Below are positions 1 to 5,001 of a stretch of DNA of 5,001 nucleotides, one piece after another. Below the pieces are notes generated by a model. It saw only the letters and a program-made list of their open reading frames with translations. It was not told the origin of the DNA and made no database searches. The stretch comes from Euryarchaeota archaeon UBA13. Its GTDB lineage: Archaea; Thermoplasmatota; Poseidoniia; Poseidoniales; Poseidoniaceae. Within the stretch, counting starts at the first letter, position 1. Each line of letters starts with the position of its first letter. The DNA is taken from contig DAHU01000059.1 of NCBI GenBank assembly GCA_002495945.1, forward strand, positions 14,067 to 19,067, written 5' to 3'. A program made the translations under genes and the position numbers.

Positions 1-74
1 AAATGTTGCCCAAGCGACTTATCGTTATCTTGCTTGGCACGTAACAGATCGACAAGTTGCCTTGCTCCTCTCAT
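1..74 (-). CDS. ksgA: KsgA/Dim1-type 16S rRNA adenine dimethyltransferase, N-terminal fragment
   Basis: The first 24 codons of a gene that runs off the left edge. Reading leftward from the ATG at 74-72 gives MRGARQLVDLLRAKQDNDKS and then LGQHF. The LGQ(N/H)F motif is the hallmark of the N-terminus of the KsgA/Dim1 family, just before the S-adenosylmethionine-binding Rossmann fold. The family dimethylates two adjacent adenines in the 3'-terminal helix of 16S rRNA late in small-subunit assembly. The start overlaps the DUF655 stop as ATGA, which implies coupled translation, and a GGTG Shine-Dalgarno-like element (83-80) lies just upstream inside the DUF655 gene. ksgA directly after DUF655 is the conserved archaeal order, which independently supports the call. 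The catalytic motifs are outside the window, so activity cannot be judged here. Confidence 0.9.
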   Translation of the reverse strand, partial: MRGARQLVDLLRAKQDNDKSLGQH

Positions 75-859
75 GCTGACACCGGTAACAGAAGTTCTGT
101 GAGTCGAGGTTGTAGAGTTTTATCCTCAATTTCAGCAACAAAGCGTTTTGCCAGTAACTCAGCAGCGTCGATAGAACATGATTCATTCAGTTGTTCAATT
201 GAAGTGAAACCACTGGAACCTCTGATTTCGACCATCTGTAGTGCTTTCTTTTTTCCAATGCCAGGAAGTAACTCAAAGGCATGCTGTTTGAGGGAAAGTG
301 GCCCTGCGATATTGAAGAAAGACTTGATGAAATGAATTTGGTTTTCCTCAATAAATAATTGTGTCACTAGTGGCAGATCACTGGTTGCACCGTTGGATAG
401 TCGGTCCATCTTTGCCATCCCAAGGATATCTCCAACCGCGGTTCGCTTGGTGGAATCAACACCGACATAGATTCTTTCTCCCACAGCAGTATCAGAATTT
501 TTACTACTGTATCGGCCCAACATCATTTTACTTTCTCCAAGGGCGACAATAACATTGGTCTTTGCATCATTTTCGATAACTCTGGCCCACATCTCGTCAT
601 CCAGCGGTGTGGAGCGACGCGGCTTTTGCTGCCTTTGTCGATTGTTTTGGTTCCTATTATTCCCGCCACGACGGTTGTTACCCTGTGCCCTAGGTTTGTT
701 GTTGCGCGGTCTAGACTGAGGTGGTTTTGGGGATTTTTTTGGTACCTCGGCCCGGCCTTCAGCGGGTCTTGAGGGAAGATAATTAGATTGGTGTGAAGTA
801 GGTTTCTTGTCGGTCTTTTTTGGAACCTTTATGTTGCGGTCACGACTAAAGCCGCTCAT
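71..859 (-). CDS. DUF655 (COG1491-type) predicted RNA-binding protein with disordered basic N-terminal extension
   Basis: A 262-residue protein of the archaeal DUF655 family; its precise biochemical role is not established. The C-terminal two thirds (about residues 86-260) carry the family signatures: GERIYVG (127-133), KSFFNIAGPLSLKQHAFELL (179-198) and PGIGKKKALQ (199-208), a helix-hairpin-helix-like segment expected to bind nucleic acid. Residues 1-86 are low complexity and basic, with Pro/Lys stretches and then Asn/Arg/Gln/Gly-rich sequence including an RRGG. They are probably disordered and RNA-binding. The typical family member lacks so long a tail. The start chosen is the ATG at 859-857, because GGTGAT (869-864) sits 4 bases before it. 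A GTG at 868 is in frame but lies inside that ribosome binding site. The gene follows rpoF by 18 bases and overlaps ksgA by 4. This neighbourhood suggests a role in ribosome assembly or in linking transcription to translation, which is inference. Confidence 0.88.
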   Translation of the reverse strand: MSGFSRDRNIKVPKKTDKKPTSHQSNYLPSRPAEGRAEVPKKSPKPPQSRPRNNKPRAQGNNRRGGNNRNQNNRQRQQKPRRSTPLDDEMWARVIENDAKTNVIVALGESKMMLGRYSSKNSDTAVGERIYVGVDSTKRTAVGDILGMAKMDRLSNGATSDLPLVTQLFIEENQIHFIKSFFNIAGPLSLKQHAFELLPGIGKKKALQMVEIRGSSGFTSIEQLNESCSIDAAELLAKRFVAEIEDKTLQPRLTELLLPVSA

Positions 860-863
860 AACA

Positions 864-869
864 ATCACC
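864..869 (-). promoter_or_regulatory. Ribosome binding site of the DUF655 gene
   Basis: GGTGAT on the minus strand, complementary to the AUCACC near the 3' end of 16S rRNA, 4 bases before the ATG at 859-857. It decides the start: the alternative in-frame GTG at 868 is part of this element and has no such site of its own at proper spacing. Confidence 0.6.
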
Positions 870-877
870 GATTTGGA

Positions 878-1240
878 TCACTCAAAACCAACATGTTGTC
901 TAACAATGTCGAGGATTTGATTGATATCTGAATCGTCAATAGCGATTCTTTTTGATACCAAGACCGCTTTTACATCGTCGGGATACATTGGAATAAGTTC
1001 AGCAATTTTCGCTGCAAGGTCGGGGTATTGAGCAAGCTTGTCCATTTCGCTTAGTGCGGTCTTTAGGCTATTGAAAACCTCGGGGGTAGTCTTGTACCCG
1101 TTCCTGTTATCGCTAGCCGCCCACTGTGCGTGTTGTAAGGCAGCGACTTGCTCGTAAGTCAAGTCTCCTCTTCTATCCTGAGCACCTTCAAGCATGTCTC
1201 TTACTGTTGCAAAGTCAACGAAATTTTCCTCTTCACCCAT
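878..1240 (-). CDS. rpoF: DNA-directed RNA polymerase subunit Rpo4 (Rpb4/RpoF)
   Basis: A 120-residue protein matching the archaeal Rpb4/RpoF family. Rpo4 pairs with Rpo7 to form the stalk of archaeal RNA polymerase, which binds emerging RNA and aids initiation and elongation. Visible family features are the central TYEQVAALQHAQ helix and the C-terminal HRDC-like region, with AAKIAELIPMYPDDVKAVL followed by DINQILDIVRQHV. Length is typical for the family. The ATG at 1240 is chosen because GGAGTGAT (1252-1245) lies 4 bases ahead. A GTG at 1249 would overlap both that element and the rpl21e stop (1248-1246). It sits between rpl21e and DUF655, the standard archaeal arrangement, and is probably translated in a coupled way from a polycistronic message. 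Identity is secure; the exact start is slightly less so. Confidence 0.92.
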   Translation of the reverse strand: MGEEENFVDFATVRDMLEGAQDRRGDLTYEQVAALQHAQWAASDNRNGYKTTPEVFNSLKTALSEMDKLAQYPDLAAKIAELIPMYPDDVKAVLVSKRIAIDDSDINQILDIVRQHVGFE

Positions 1241-1244
1241 CTCA

Positions 1245-1252
1245 ATCACTCC
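1245..1252 (-). promoter_or_regulatory. Ribosome binding site of rpoF, overlapping the rpl21e stop
   Basis: GGAGTGAT on the minus strand, 4 bases before the ATG at 1240-1238. The rpl21e TGA stop (1248-1246) lies inside it, so ribosomes ending on rpl21e cover the rpoF initiation site. This suggests translational coupling and argues against the overlapping GTG at 1249 as the start. Confidence 0.55.
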
Positions 1253-1536
1253 AGTGGACGCAGGTGTTCTGGTCTTGCAATAACGGTTTTTTGCATGTTA
1301 CCGTCTTTTACTGATACTACCCAAGCGACACCCTGGCGCTTTTGTATGAATCCGGTTCTACCGTGGAATCTGCGATGAGGCATTCCCATTTGTTGACCTC
1401 CGTCGAGGACAATTGCTACTCTGTCACCTTCGTCATAATCGTGCATGACGCGGCTGATGTTTAGTCGACTACGCTCGTTTTTTCTCCTTCTTAGAATGCT
1501 TCGAGTTCTTACTCTCTGACCCTTGGAACGCTTCAT
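1246..1536 (-). CDS. rpl21e: 50S ribosomal protein L21e (eL21)
   Basis: A 96-residue protein that matches archaeal and eukaryotic eL21 along its whole length. It has the basic N-terminus MKRSKGQRVRTRS, the SH3-like barrel with GDRVAIVLDG, the hallmark GMPHRRFHGRTGFI and the C-terminal RPEHLRPL. eL21 is a structural protein of the large subunit, absent from bacteria, so it is good evidence for an archaeal source. The start at the ATG 1536-1534 is well supported by AGGAGG (1550-1545) 8 bases upstream, the most canonical Shine-Dalgarno in the window. It is the first gene after a 114-base gap containing a TATA-like box, so it probably heads the rpl21e-rpoF-DUF655-ksgA message, with or without read-through from pus10. 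Confidence 0.96.
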   Translation of the reverse strand: MKRSKGQRVRTRSILRRRKNERSRLNISRVMHDYDEGDRVAIVLDGGQQMGMPHRRFHGRTGFIQKRQGVAWVVSVKDGNMQKTVIARPEHLRPLE

Positions 1537-1544
1537 GATTTTCG

Positions 1545-1550
1545 CCTCCT
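1545..1550 (-). promoter_or_regulatory. Canonical Shine-Dalgarno of rpl21e
   Basis: AGGAGG on the minus strand, 8 bases before the rpl21e ATG. It uses the other half of the anti-Shine-Dalgarno from the GGTGAT type seen before pus10 and DUF655, which fits strong initiation for an abundant ribosomal protein. Confidence 0.75.
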
Positions 1551-1606
1551 ATACTACCGATTCAGCATATTGCCATCTTCGGAGCAAGTTGCCGACCTAC
1601 CAATCG

Positions 1607-1614
1607 CATATAAG
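1607..1614 (-). promoter_or_regulatory. Putative archaeal TATA box of the rpl21e operon
   Basis: CTTATATG on the minus strand in the 114-base gap between the pus10 stop (1651) and the rpl21e start (1536). It resembles the archaeal box A consensus (TTTATATA-like). Transcription would start some 25 bases downstream, near 1585-1580, leaving a leader of about 45-50 bases with the AGGAGG site. The upstream bases are not clearly purine-rich, so a BRE is uncertain. This is a sequence match only. Confidence 0.4.
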
Positions 1615-1650
1615 CACCGCGACGAAGCGAGAGTAAATTTTCGCTCCGAT

Positions 1651-3360
1651 TTAGTCGGCGTGGATGTCGCCGACATCCAACCAAATTACCTCGCATTTGG
1701 CTTTCAGTAGTGAGGCAACACTTGGTTGAGTTCGTCCATTGTCGCCGTGTATGGTTTCTTTGACATAGGTGCCAGATTCGCACCTCAAAGTAAATTCAAC
1801 CTCTGTTACACCATCTTCCATGGTTTCGATTACGGGTTCATGTACTGTGACCACATCCCTTCTTCGAATCAAATCAGCTCTTCGATGAGCGACTCTATCG
1901 GGAGTTCTTTGAGCTAACTTGGTACCTTCAAGCGACATTATTGTTGATTTGATGGTCTTATGGTCCGGTAAATCAAAGCACGAACTCCCCGGTTTTGGCA
2001 TGGCAAGAATCCGCTCAATTAATTCATTTTTTTTGCCGGTTTTGGCTAGTTTATGTTCGACACAGATTGCTTCTAACTCAGCCTTTTTCATTTTTGTTAA
2101 CTCATCTTGGTTGAATCCGTTCTCCTCGGTGATGATTTCAGTCGGTAGCGGCTTCGTGTTATCTTTTCTCTTGTCTCCACGACGTGGTTTGCGTTTCCGA
2201 GATTTACGATCGGTTTTTGTTAAGTCCAGCGGTGCCGTCAGAACGCCATATTCCAATTCATTCATCGGCAACAATTTGAAGCGTATTGTGTAAGATTTGT
2301 CTGCTGGAGTATCTTTGATTCTAACCACTTCGCTACGGTTTGAACTCCTTAAGTCAGTCACTTCAATTGCGCCAGCAGCTTGGGTATTGATTATGTTCTC
2401 CAACTCCTCATAACTACATGAGCGTAATTTTGGTTCTTTCAATTCAATGACAAACGGTCTTCCTCTGCCCATACAGCGAACATCGATGTCTTCTCTGCCC
2501 ATGCCGTGGAAGGAATGCTCTTCGGCCTTGAGAACATCAAGAATTGGATTTCCTATCAAGTCTTGAACGCTTGATTCATACTGCAGGCCGGTATCATTAC
2601 ATTTCTCACAGCCCCGTCCTTTACAGGCCCTACAAGGCCATCTTGTTTGTGGAATACCGCGTTCAAGTTTACGATATCTTCCGTATATGTAGTGGGCACG
2701 TACATCAAGTTCTACCGTCAAGGTTAGAACATCAATTAGCGCCAAAACGTGTGGCTTTTCATTGACCAATTTCACGCCATCAAGGCGCTTGTTGAGTTTG
2801 CGAGCAATTTCTGCAACTAGGCCGGTTTTTAGGCCGTCAGAACCCGTTGCTGCGTATCTTTTTCGTTGTGCATCCTCTTCTTCAATTTGGTCTTTTGGAA
2901 ACCTAGCTCCCAACTGAAGTCGCTTTATTTCGTAAGGCTCAATACTATCATAAATTATGTCCGCAAGTAGGTCAGTTTCATCAAATAAATTCTCACAAAA
3001 CGGGCAAAGAGGTATTTCTTCTCTGATATTAGCAAGATGACTATTACCATCGATGACAGTTTGTCTAATCTCAATTCCAGACTGTTCAATTGTTTGTTCG
3101 TAACGTTTCTTACCACCTAAGCGACCAAGGCAGAAATCACAACACCCCACTCTAACTAAGTGTTTGAGTCCAGCTGGATTTGGTGCGCGAGGAATTTCTT
3201 CCATATGGGTTCCAAGTTGCTCGGGCATATCGAGGTCGAATTGGTCCACTTCGGGAGTTTCTTCGGGCTCTTCAGTTTCCTCATCCCAAAGCGAGTAATT
3301 GGTTTGTCCGAAGCCTGCACTGGCATATTTCATCCAGTCTTCATCATCATCTTCAGGCAT
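1651..3360 (-). CDS. pus10: tRNA pseudouridine synthase Pus10 (tRNA Ψ54/Ψ55) with inserted SAP-like domain
   Basis: A 569-residue Pus10, the archaeal enzyme that makes pseudouridine 54 and 55 in the TΨC arm of tRNA. In order it has an acidic, probably disordered tail (1-60); a Cys cluster CCDFC (73-77) with CPFC (119-122), the likely zinc site of the accessory domain; a second CRAC...CEKC cluster (243-254); the catalytic motif GREDIDVR (288-295) with the candidate catalytic Asp, then GRPFVIELKEPK; AQRTPDRVAHRRADLIRRR (483-501); and CESGTYVKETIHGDNGRTQPS (527-547). Archaeal Pus10 is usually roughly 400-430 residues. The excess is the tail plus an insert at about 376-464: a Lys/Arg-rich linker and a SAP-like helix pair (419-452). 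All core motifs are intact, so it should be active. The ATG at 3360 has GGTGAT (3371-3366) 5 bases before it; an in-frame TTG at 3366 lacks this. It lies 114 bases before rpl21e, a conserved archaeal pairing. Confidence 0.95.
   Translation of the reverse strand: MPEDDDEDWMKYASAGFGQTNYSLWDEETEEPEETPEVDQFDLDMPEQLGTHMEEIPRAPNPAGLKHLVRVGCCDFCLGRLGGKKRYEQTIEQSGIEIRQTVIDGNSHLANIREEIPLCPFCENLFDETDLLADIIYDSIEPYEIKRLQLGARFPKDQIEEEDAQRKRYAATGSDGLKTGLVAEIARKLNKRLDGVKLVNEKPHVLALIDVLTLTVELDVRAHYIYGRYRKLERGIPQTRWPCRACKGRGCEKCNDTGLQYESSVQDLIGNPILDVLKAEEHSFHGMGREDIDVRCMGRGRPFVIELKEPKLRSCSYEELENIINTQAAGAIEVTDLRSSNRSEVVRIKDTPADKSYTIRFKLLPMNELEYGVLTAPLDLTKTDRKSRKRKPRRGDKRKDNTKPLPTEIITEENGFNQDELTKMKKAELEAICVEHKLAKTGKKNELIERILAMPKPGSSCFDLPDHKTIKSTIMSLEGTKLAQRTPDRVAHRRADLIRRRDVVTVHEPVIETMEDGVTEVEFTLRCESGTYVKETIHGDNGRTQPSVASLLKAKCEVIWLDVGDIHAD
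2005..2106 (-). other. SAP-like domain encoded inside pus10
   Basis: Residues 419-452 of Pus10 include LTKMKKAELEAICVEHKLAK followed by TGKKNELIERIL. This fits the SAP pattern: a helix with Leu..Met/Leu..Leu, a hydrophilic turn ending in a conserved Gly, and a second helix with Lys/Leu..Arg-Ile-Leu. SAP motifs bind nucleic acid in many DNA and RNA proteins. It follows a Lys/Arg-rich linker (about residues 380-404) and is placed between the catalytic motif and the QRTPxRVxHRRAD motif. The SAP assignment is by eye. Confidence 0.75.
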
Positions 3361-3365
3361 AATCA

Positions 3366-3371
3366 ATCACC
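3366..3371 (-). promoter_or_regulatory. Ribosome binding site of pus10
   Basis: GGTGAT on the minus strand, 5 bases before the ATG at 3360-3358. It selects that ATG over the in-frame TTG at 3366, which overlaps the site. Confidence 0.6.
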
Positions 3372-3408
3372 GCTGCCATGGGGCCAACCCCGGTGGAAGC
3401 AACCACCG
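3366..3408 (-). repeat. Inverted repeats in the pus10 leader, one arm able to pair with the ribosome binding site
   Basis: On the minus strand CGGTGG (3408-3403), a 6-base loop, and CCACCG (3396-3391) form a perfect 6-bp stem. GGGG-TTGG-CCCC (3391-3380) forms a second, sharing one base with the first. The CACCG of the first stem's 3' arm is also complementary to CGGTG (3372-3368), which overlaps the pus10 ribosome binding site. The pairings are seen in the sequence; any regulatory role is inference. Confidence 0.45.
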
Positions 3409-3460
3409 CTCTTGGCATCTATTGATGAAGGTGACGGAAGAACTTCGAGGTATTAATCCA

Positions 3461-3468
3461 ATATTTTC
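3461..3468 (-). promoter_or_regulatory. Possible TATA-like box of pus10
   Basis: GAAAATAT on the minus strand, about 100 bases upstream of the pus10 ATG. Initiation some 25 bases downstream would give a leader of roughly 75 bases that includes the inverted repeats. A neighbouring ATTAAT (3458-3453) is an alternative. The rest of the 3367-3519 gap shows no gene and no clear terminator. The match is weak. Confidence 0.25.
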
Positions 3469-3519
3469 TGCATTAAACAGCAGCTTTTTTAGTCGTTGTG
3501 CAGTTGATTTGAACTGACA

Positions 3520-5001
3520 TCATTCATTGGCTAAATGTATTCCAGTATCATTAGAGTTATCTCTGGACAACAGCGCTAAAATTCCCAAGGCTGCTGTGGT
3601 CAACACAAGGCTTGCGATTAGCGATAGCGCAATCATCGCAGCTGAATAGATGCCGAAATTACTGAATAGCCCCATAGGAGACAAAGCAATTACGCTAAAT
3701 CCTGCAATGTCCGAGGCTGCGCTGCCGATTAAAGCAAGACTGCATGCGCCACCTACCGCAACCAAGGCTTCATTATGTGATTGACCCTTTTCTCGGCTTT
3801 CGCGATACCGTTCGGTTACATGTATGCAATAATCTATGCCAACGCCTAACGATATTGTGGCGATAGTTACTGTAACGATATTGAGCGAAGAACCTGCGGC
3901 AAACATCAATCCATACAGCCACACGACCACTAACAATATCGGAATTAGAGTTATACTGGCTTGTTTAAATGACTTAAAGCCAATAGATAAGGTGATGAAG
4001 ACGAATAACGAACCGAGAATGAGCGATGATTGCATCTCATTTTGCATCGCATCTGAAGCGATATATCTGGTAACAGGACGGCCGGTGACCATTACCCAAG
4101 TGAGAGGCTTTTCTTCACTTTCTTCCCCTGCGGCTTCTTGAGTTCCTGTAGACAAGTTAGTGAAGACAGCCAAGTCACGCCATAATTCCTCTAGACCTTC
4201 TCCCATTCCAGGGAAATCTTCAGGAGAAGTCATACCAAATCGAATCAGCATTCGGTCGTATTCAGCATCGTCTCCATTTACATCTAGCCATGGTTTTTGC
4301 GGGTCTAGATCAACATTTGGCTTGATGTACAATTCGACTATACTTGGAGGTATGTCTGGAATTGGACCGACGCCAGGAACTCCATGTAAAACCAAAAATC
4401 CGTAGAAATAGGACAGGCAGTCGCGGTCAGTTAGGTCTAGCAGCGGTCCTGCTCCATCATCTGAACAATTCATACCGTGGCCCTCCACATCTGAAAGCCA
4501 TCCTGCTGCTTCAAACGGAGTCGGGTCTAATGCTAACGAACCCATTGCGGCGAAAACCATTTCATCGAGCGCTAATATATCGATATCTCCGTTAGGCAAC
4601 TTAGTGATTTTATCAGCAACACCATCCGGCAAAATTCCCATTTCTGTGCGGAATTCATCAATTGCGGCATATACATCTGGATTTAGCACGTCGCCCTCAA
4701 TCAACAAGTACGCAGGTTCGCCTTCATCGGCAAACCTGTCGGTAACAATTTCTACTCCTCTAGCGAAATCAGACCTTTCGTCTAAGAAGTCCTCGACCCT
4801 GAAGTCTCCCTCTAACTGAGCCATTCCAACTGCCGCCGGAATAGTGATTAGCGCAGCGATTAAGGCGACAATTAGTGCAGGTTTGGCTCTGCCACAAGTC
4901 GTGGTAATCTGGCGTAAATAATCCTCAGAAACCAAATGAGTCATTTGTTTTTCACTGATGTTTTTGTTCCGTTTTGCCATCCATTCGTCAACACTTAGGC
5001 G
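3520..5001 (-). CDS. RND/MMPL-superfamily exporter, probably 5'-incomplete
   Basis: An integral membrane protein of the RND superfamily (MMPL/Patched-like branch), which uses ion gradients to move lipids or other hydrophobic substrates; the substrate here is unknown. Counting from the ATG at 4980 (486 residues): membrane helix 1 (about 34-54), a large acidic exterior domain (about 56-315) with one Cys pair (172, 188) that could form a disulfide, then five helices near 317-335, 341-361, 366-386, 408-430 and 443-470. The family signature GVGIDYCIHVTERYRE (379-394) is present; its Asp-Tyr matches the proton-relay pair in helix 4/10 of MmpL3. This is one RND half; full exporters have two. The frame stays open upstream of 4980 (RLSVDEW, 4981-5001) with no Shine-Dalgarno before that ATG, so this may be the C-terminal half of a longer protein. 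A start at the ATG 4944-4942, with a weak AGTGA ahead, is an alternative. Confidence 0.85.
   Translation of the reverse strand, partial: RLSVDEWMAKRNKNISEKQMTHLVSEDYLRQITTTCGRAKPALIVALIAALITIPAAVGMAQLEGDFRVEDFLDERSDFARGVEIVTDRFADEGEPAYLLIEGDVLNPDVYAAIDEFRTEMGILPDGVADKITKLPNGDIDILALDEMVFAAMGSLALDPTPFEAAGWLSDVEGHGMNCSDDGAGPLLDLTDRDCLSYFYGFLVLHGVPGVGPIPDIPPSIVELYIKPNVDLDPQKPWLDVNGDDAEYDRMLIRFGMTSPEDFPGMGEGLEELWRDLAVFTNLSTGTQEAAGEESEEKPLTWVMVTGRPVTRYIASDAMQNEMQSSLILGSLFVFITLSIGFKSFKQASITLIPILLVVVWLYGLMFAAGSSLNIVTVTIATISLGVGIDYCIHVTERYRESREKGQSHNEALVAVGGACSLALIGSAASDIAGFSVIALSPMGLFSNFGIYSAAMIALSLIASLVLTTAALGILALLSRDNSNDTGIHLANE

Noticed and set aside
1626..1645. Inverted repeat AGCGA...TCGCT just after pus10 as a terminator
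   Set aside because: Only 5 bp with a 10-base loop, and no T-run follows on the minus strand. It is too weak to call.
1562..1783. Minus-strand frame of 73 codons overlapping the pus10 3' end and the gap
   Set aside because: It is out of frame with the conserved Pus10 C-terminus, its product is compositionally odd and resembles no family I know, and it would cover the likely rpl21e promoter.
2598..2634. CxxC...CxxC cluster (Pus10 residues 243-254) as a DnaJ-like zinc finger
   Set aside because: The CKGRGCEKCNDTG stretch resembles a DnaJ repeat, but a Cys-rich GRGCxxCNxTG segment at this position is what I expect of archaeal Pus10. There is no J domain.
3353..3379. Eight-codon upstream frame (MAAVIDYA) overlapping the pus10 start
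   Set aside because: No ribosome binding site before its ATG, and such a short frame is expected by chance. It deserves only a glance if the leader proves regulatory.
3501..3516. Inverted repeat CAGTT-GATTTG-AACTG after the exporter stop as a terminator
   Set aside because: Short stem and no following T-run on the transcribed strand. The T6 run nearby (3485-3490) is on the wrong strand for the genes here.
3836..4141. Plus-strand open frame of 101 codons, and other plus-strand frames at 1919-2293, 3160-3456, 57-335 and 4160-4405
   Set aside because: All lie wholly or mostly opposite strong minus-strand genes with clear family motifs. Their translations show no recognisable domain and they have no convincing ribosome binding site that I can see.

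Overview
The window looks like a chromosomal segment of an uncultured archaeon. It carries euryarchaeal-type information genes: archaeal Pus10, ribosomal protein eL21, RNA polymerase subunit Rpo4/Rpb4 (RpoF), a DUF655 protein and the start of KsgA. They lie in the order pus10 - rpl21e - rpoF - DUF655 - ksgA, a well-known conserved archaeal neighbourhood. Moderate base composition, acidic proteins and an RND/MMPL-type exporter with a large acidic exterior domain suggest a marine Thermoplasmatota lineage such as Marine Group II (Poseidoniales). That placement is inference, made without a database search.

Every gene I accept is on the minus strand, so transcription runs from right to left. From 5001 to 3520 there is an RND-superfamily membrane exporter whose frame is still open at the window edge, so it is probably 5'-incomplete. 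A leader of about 160 bases (3361-3519) follows, with two small perfect inverted repeats and a TATA-like box. Then comes pus10 (3360-1651), a tRNA pseudouridine 54/55 synthase. It is longer than usual because it has an acidic N-terminal tail and an inserted Lys/Arg-rich linker plus SAP-like domain. A 114-base gap with a good TATA-like box precedes the tight cluster rpl21e (1536-1246), rpoF (1240-878), DUF655 (859-71) and ksgA (74 to beyond the left edge). Within the cluster, stops and starts are a few bases apart or overlap (ATGA at 74-71).

The genes join tRNA modification (Pus10), the large ribosomal subunit (eL21), the Rpo4/Rpo7 stalk of RNA polymerase, a predicted RNA-binding protein with helix-hairpin-helix features (DUF655), and late small-subunit rRNA dimethylation (KsgA). 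This is a translation and transcription housekeeping operon. The exporter upstream is probably a separate unit.

The most unusual signals are the SAP-like domain inside Pus10, the disordered R/N/Q-rich N-terminal extension of the DUF655 protein, and a leader before pus10 in which one repeat arm could pair either with its upstream partner or with the ribosome binding site. I see no mobile elements, CRISPR arrays, tRNA or rRNA genes.
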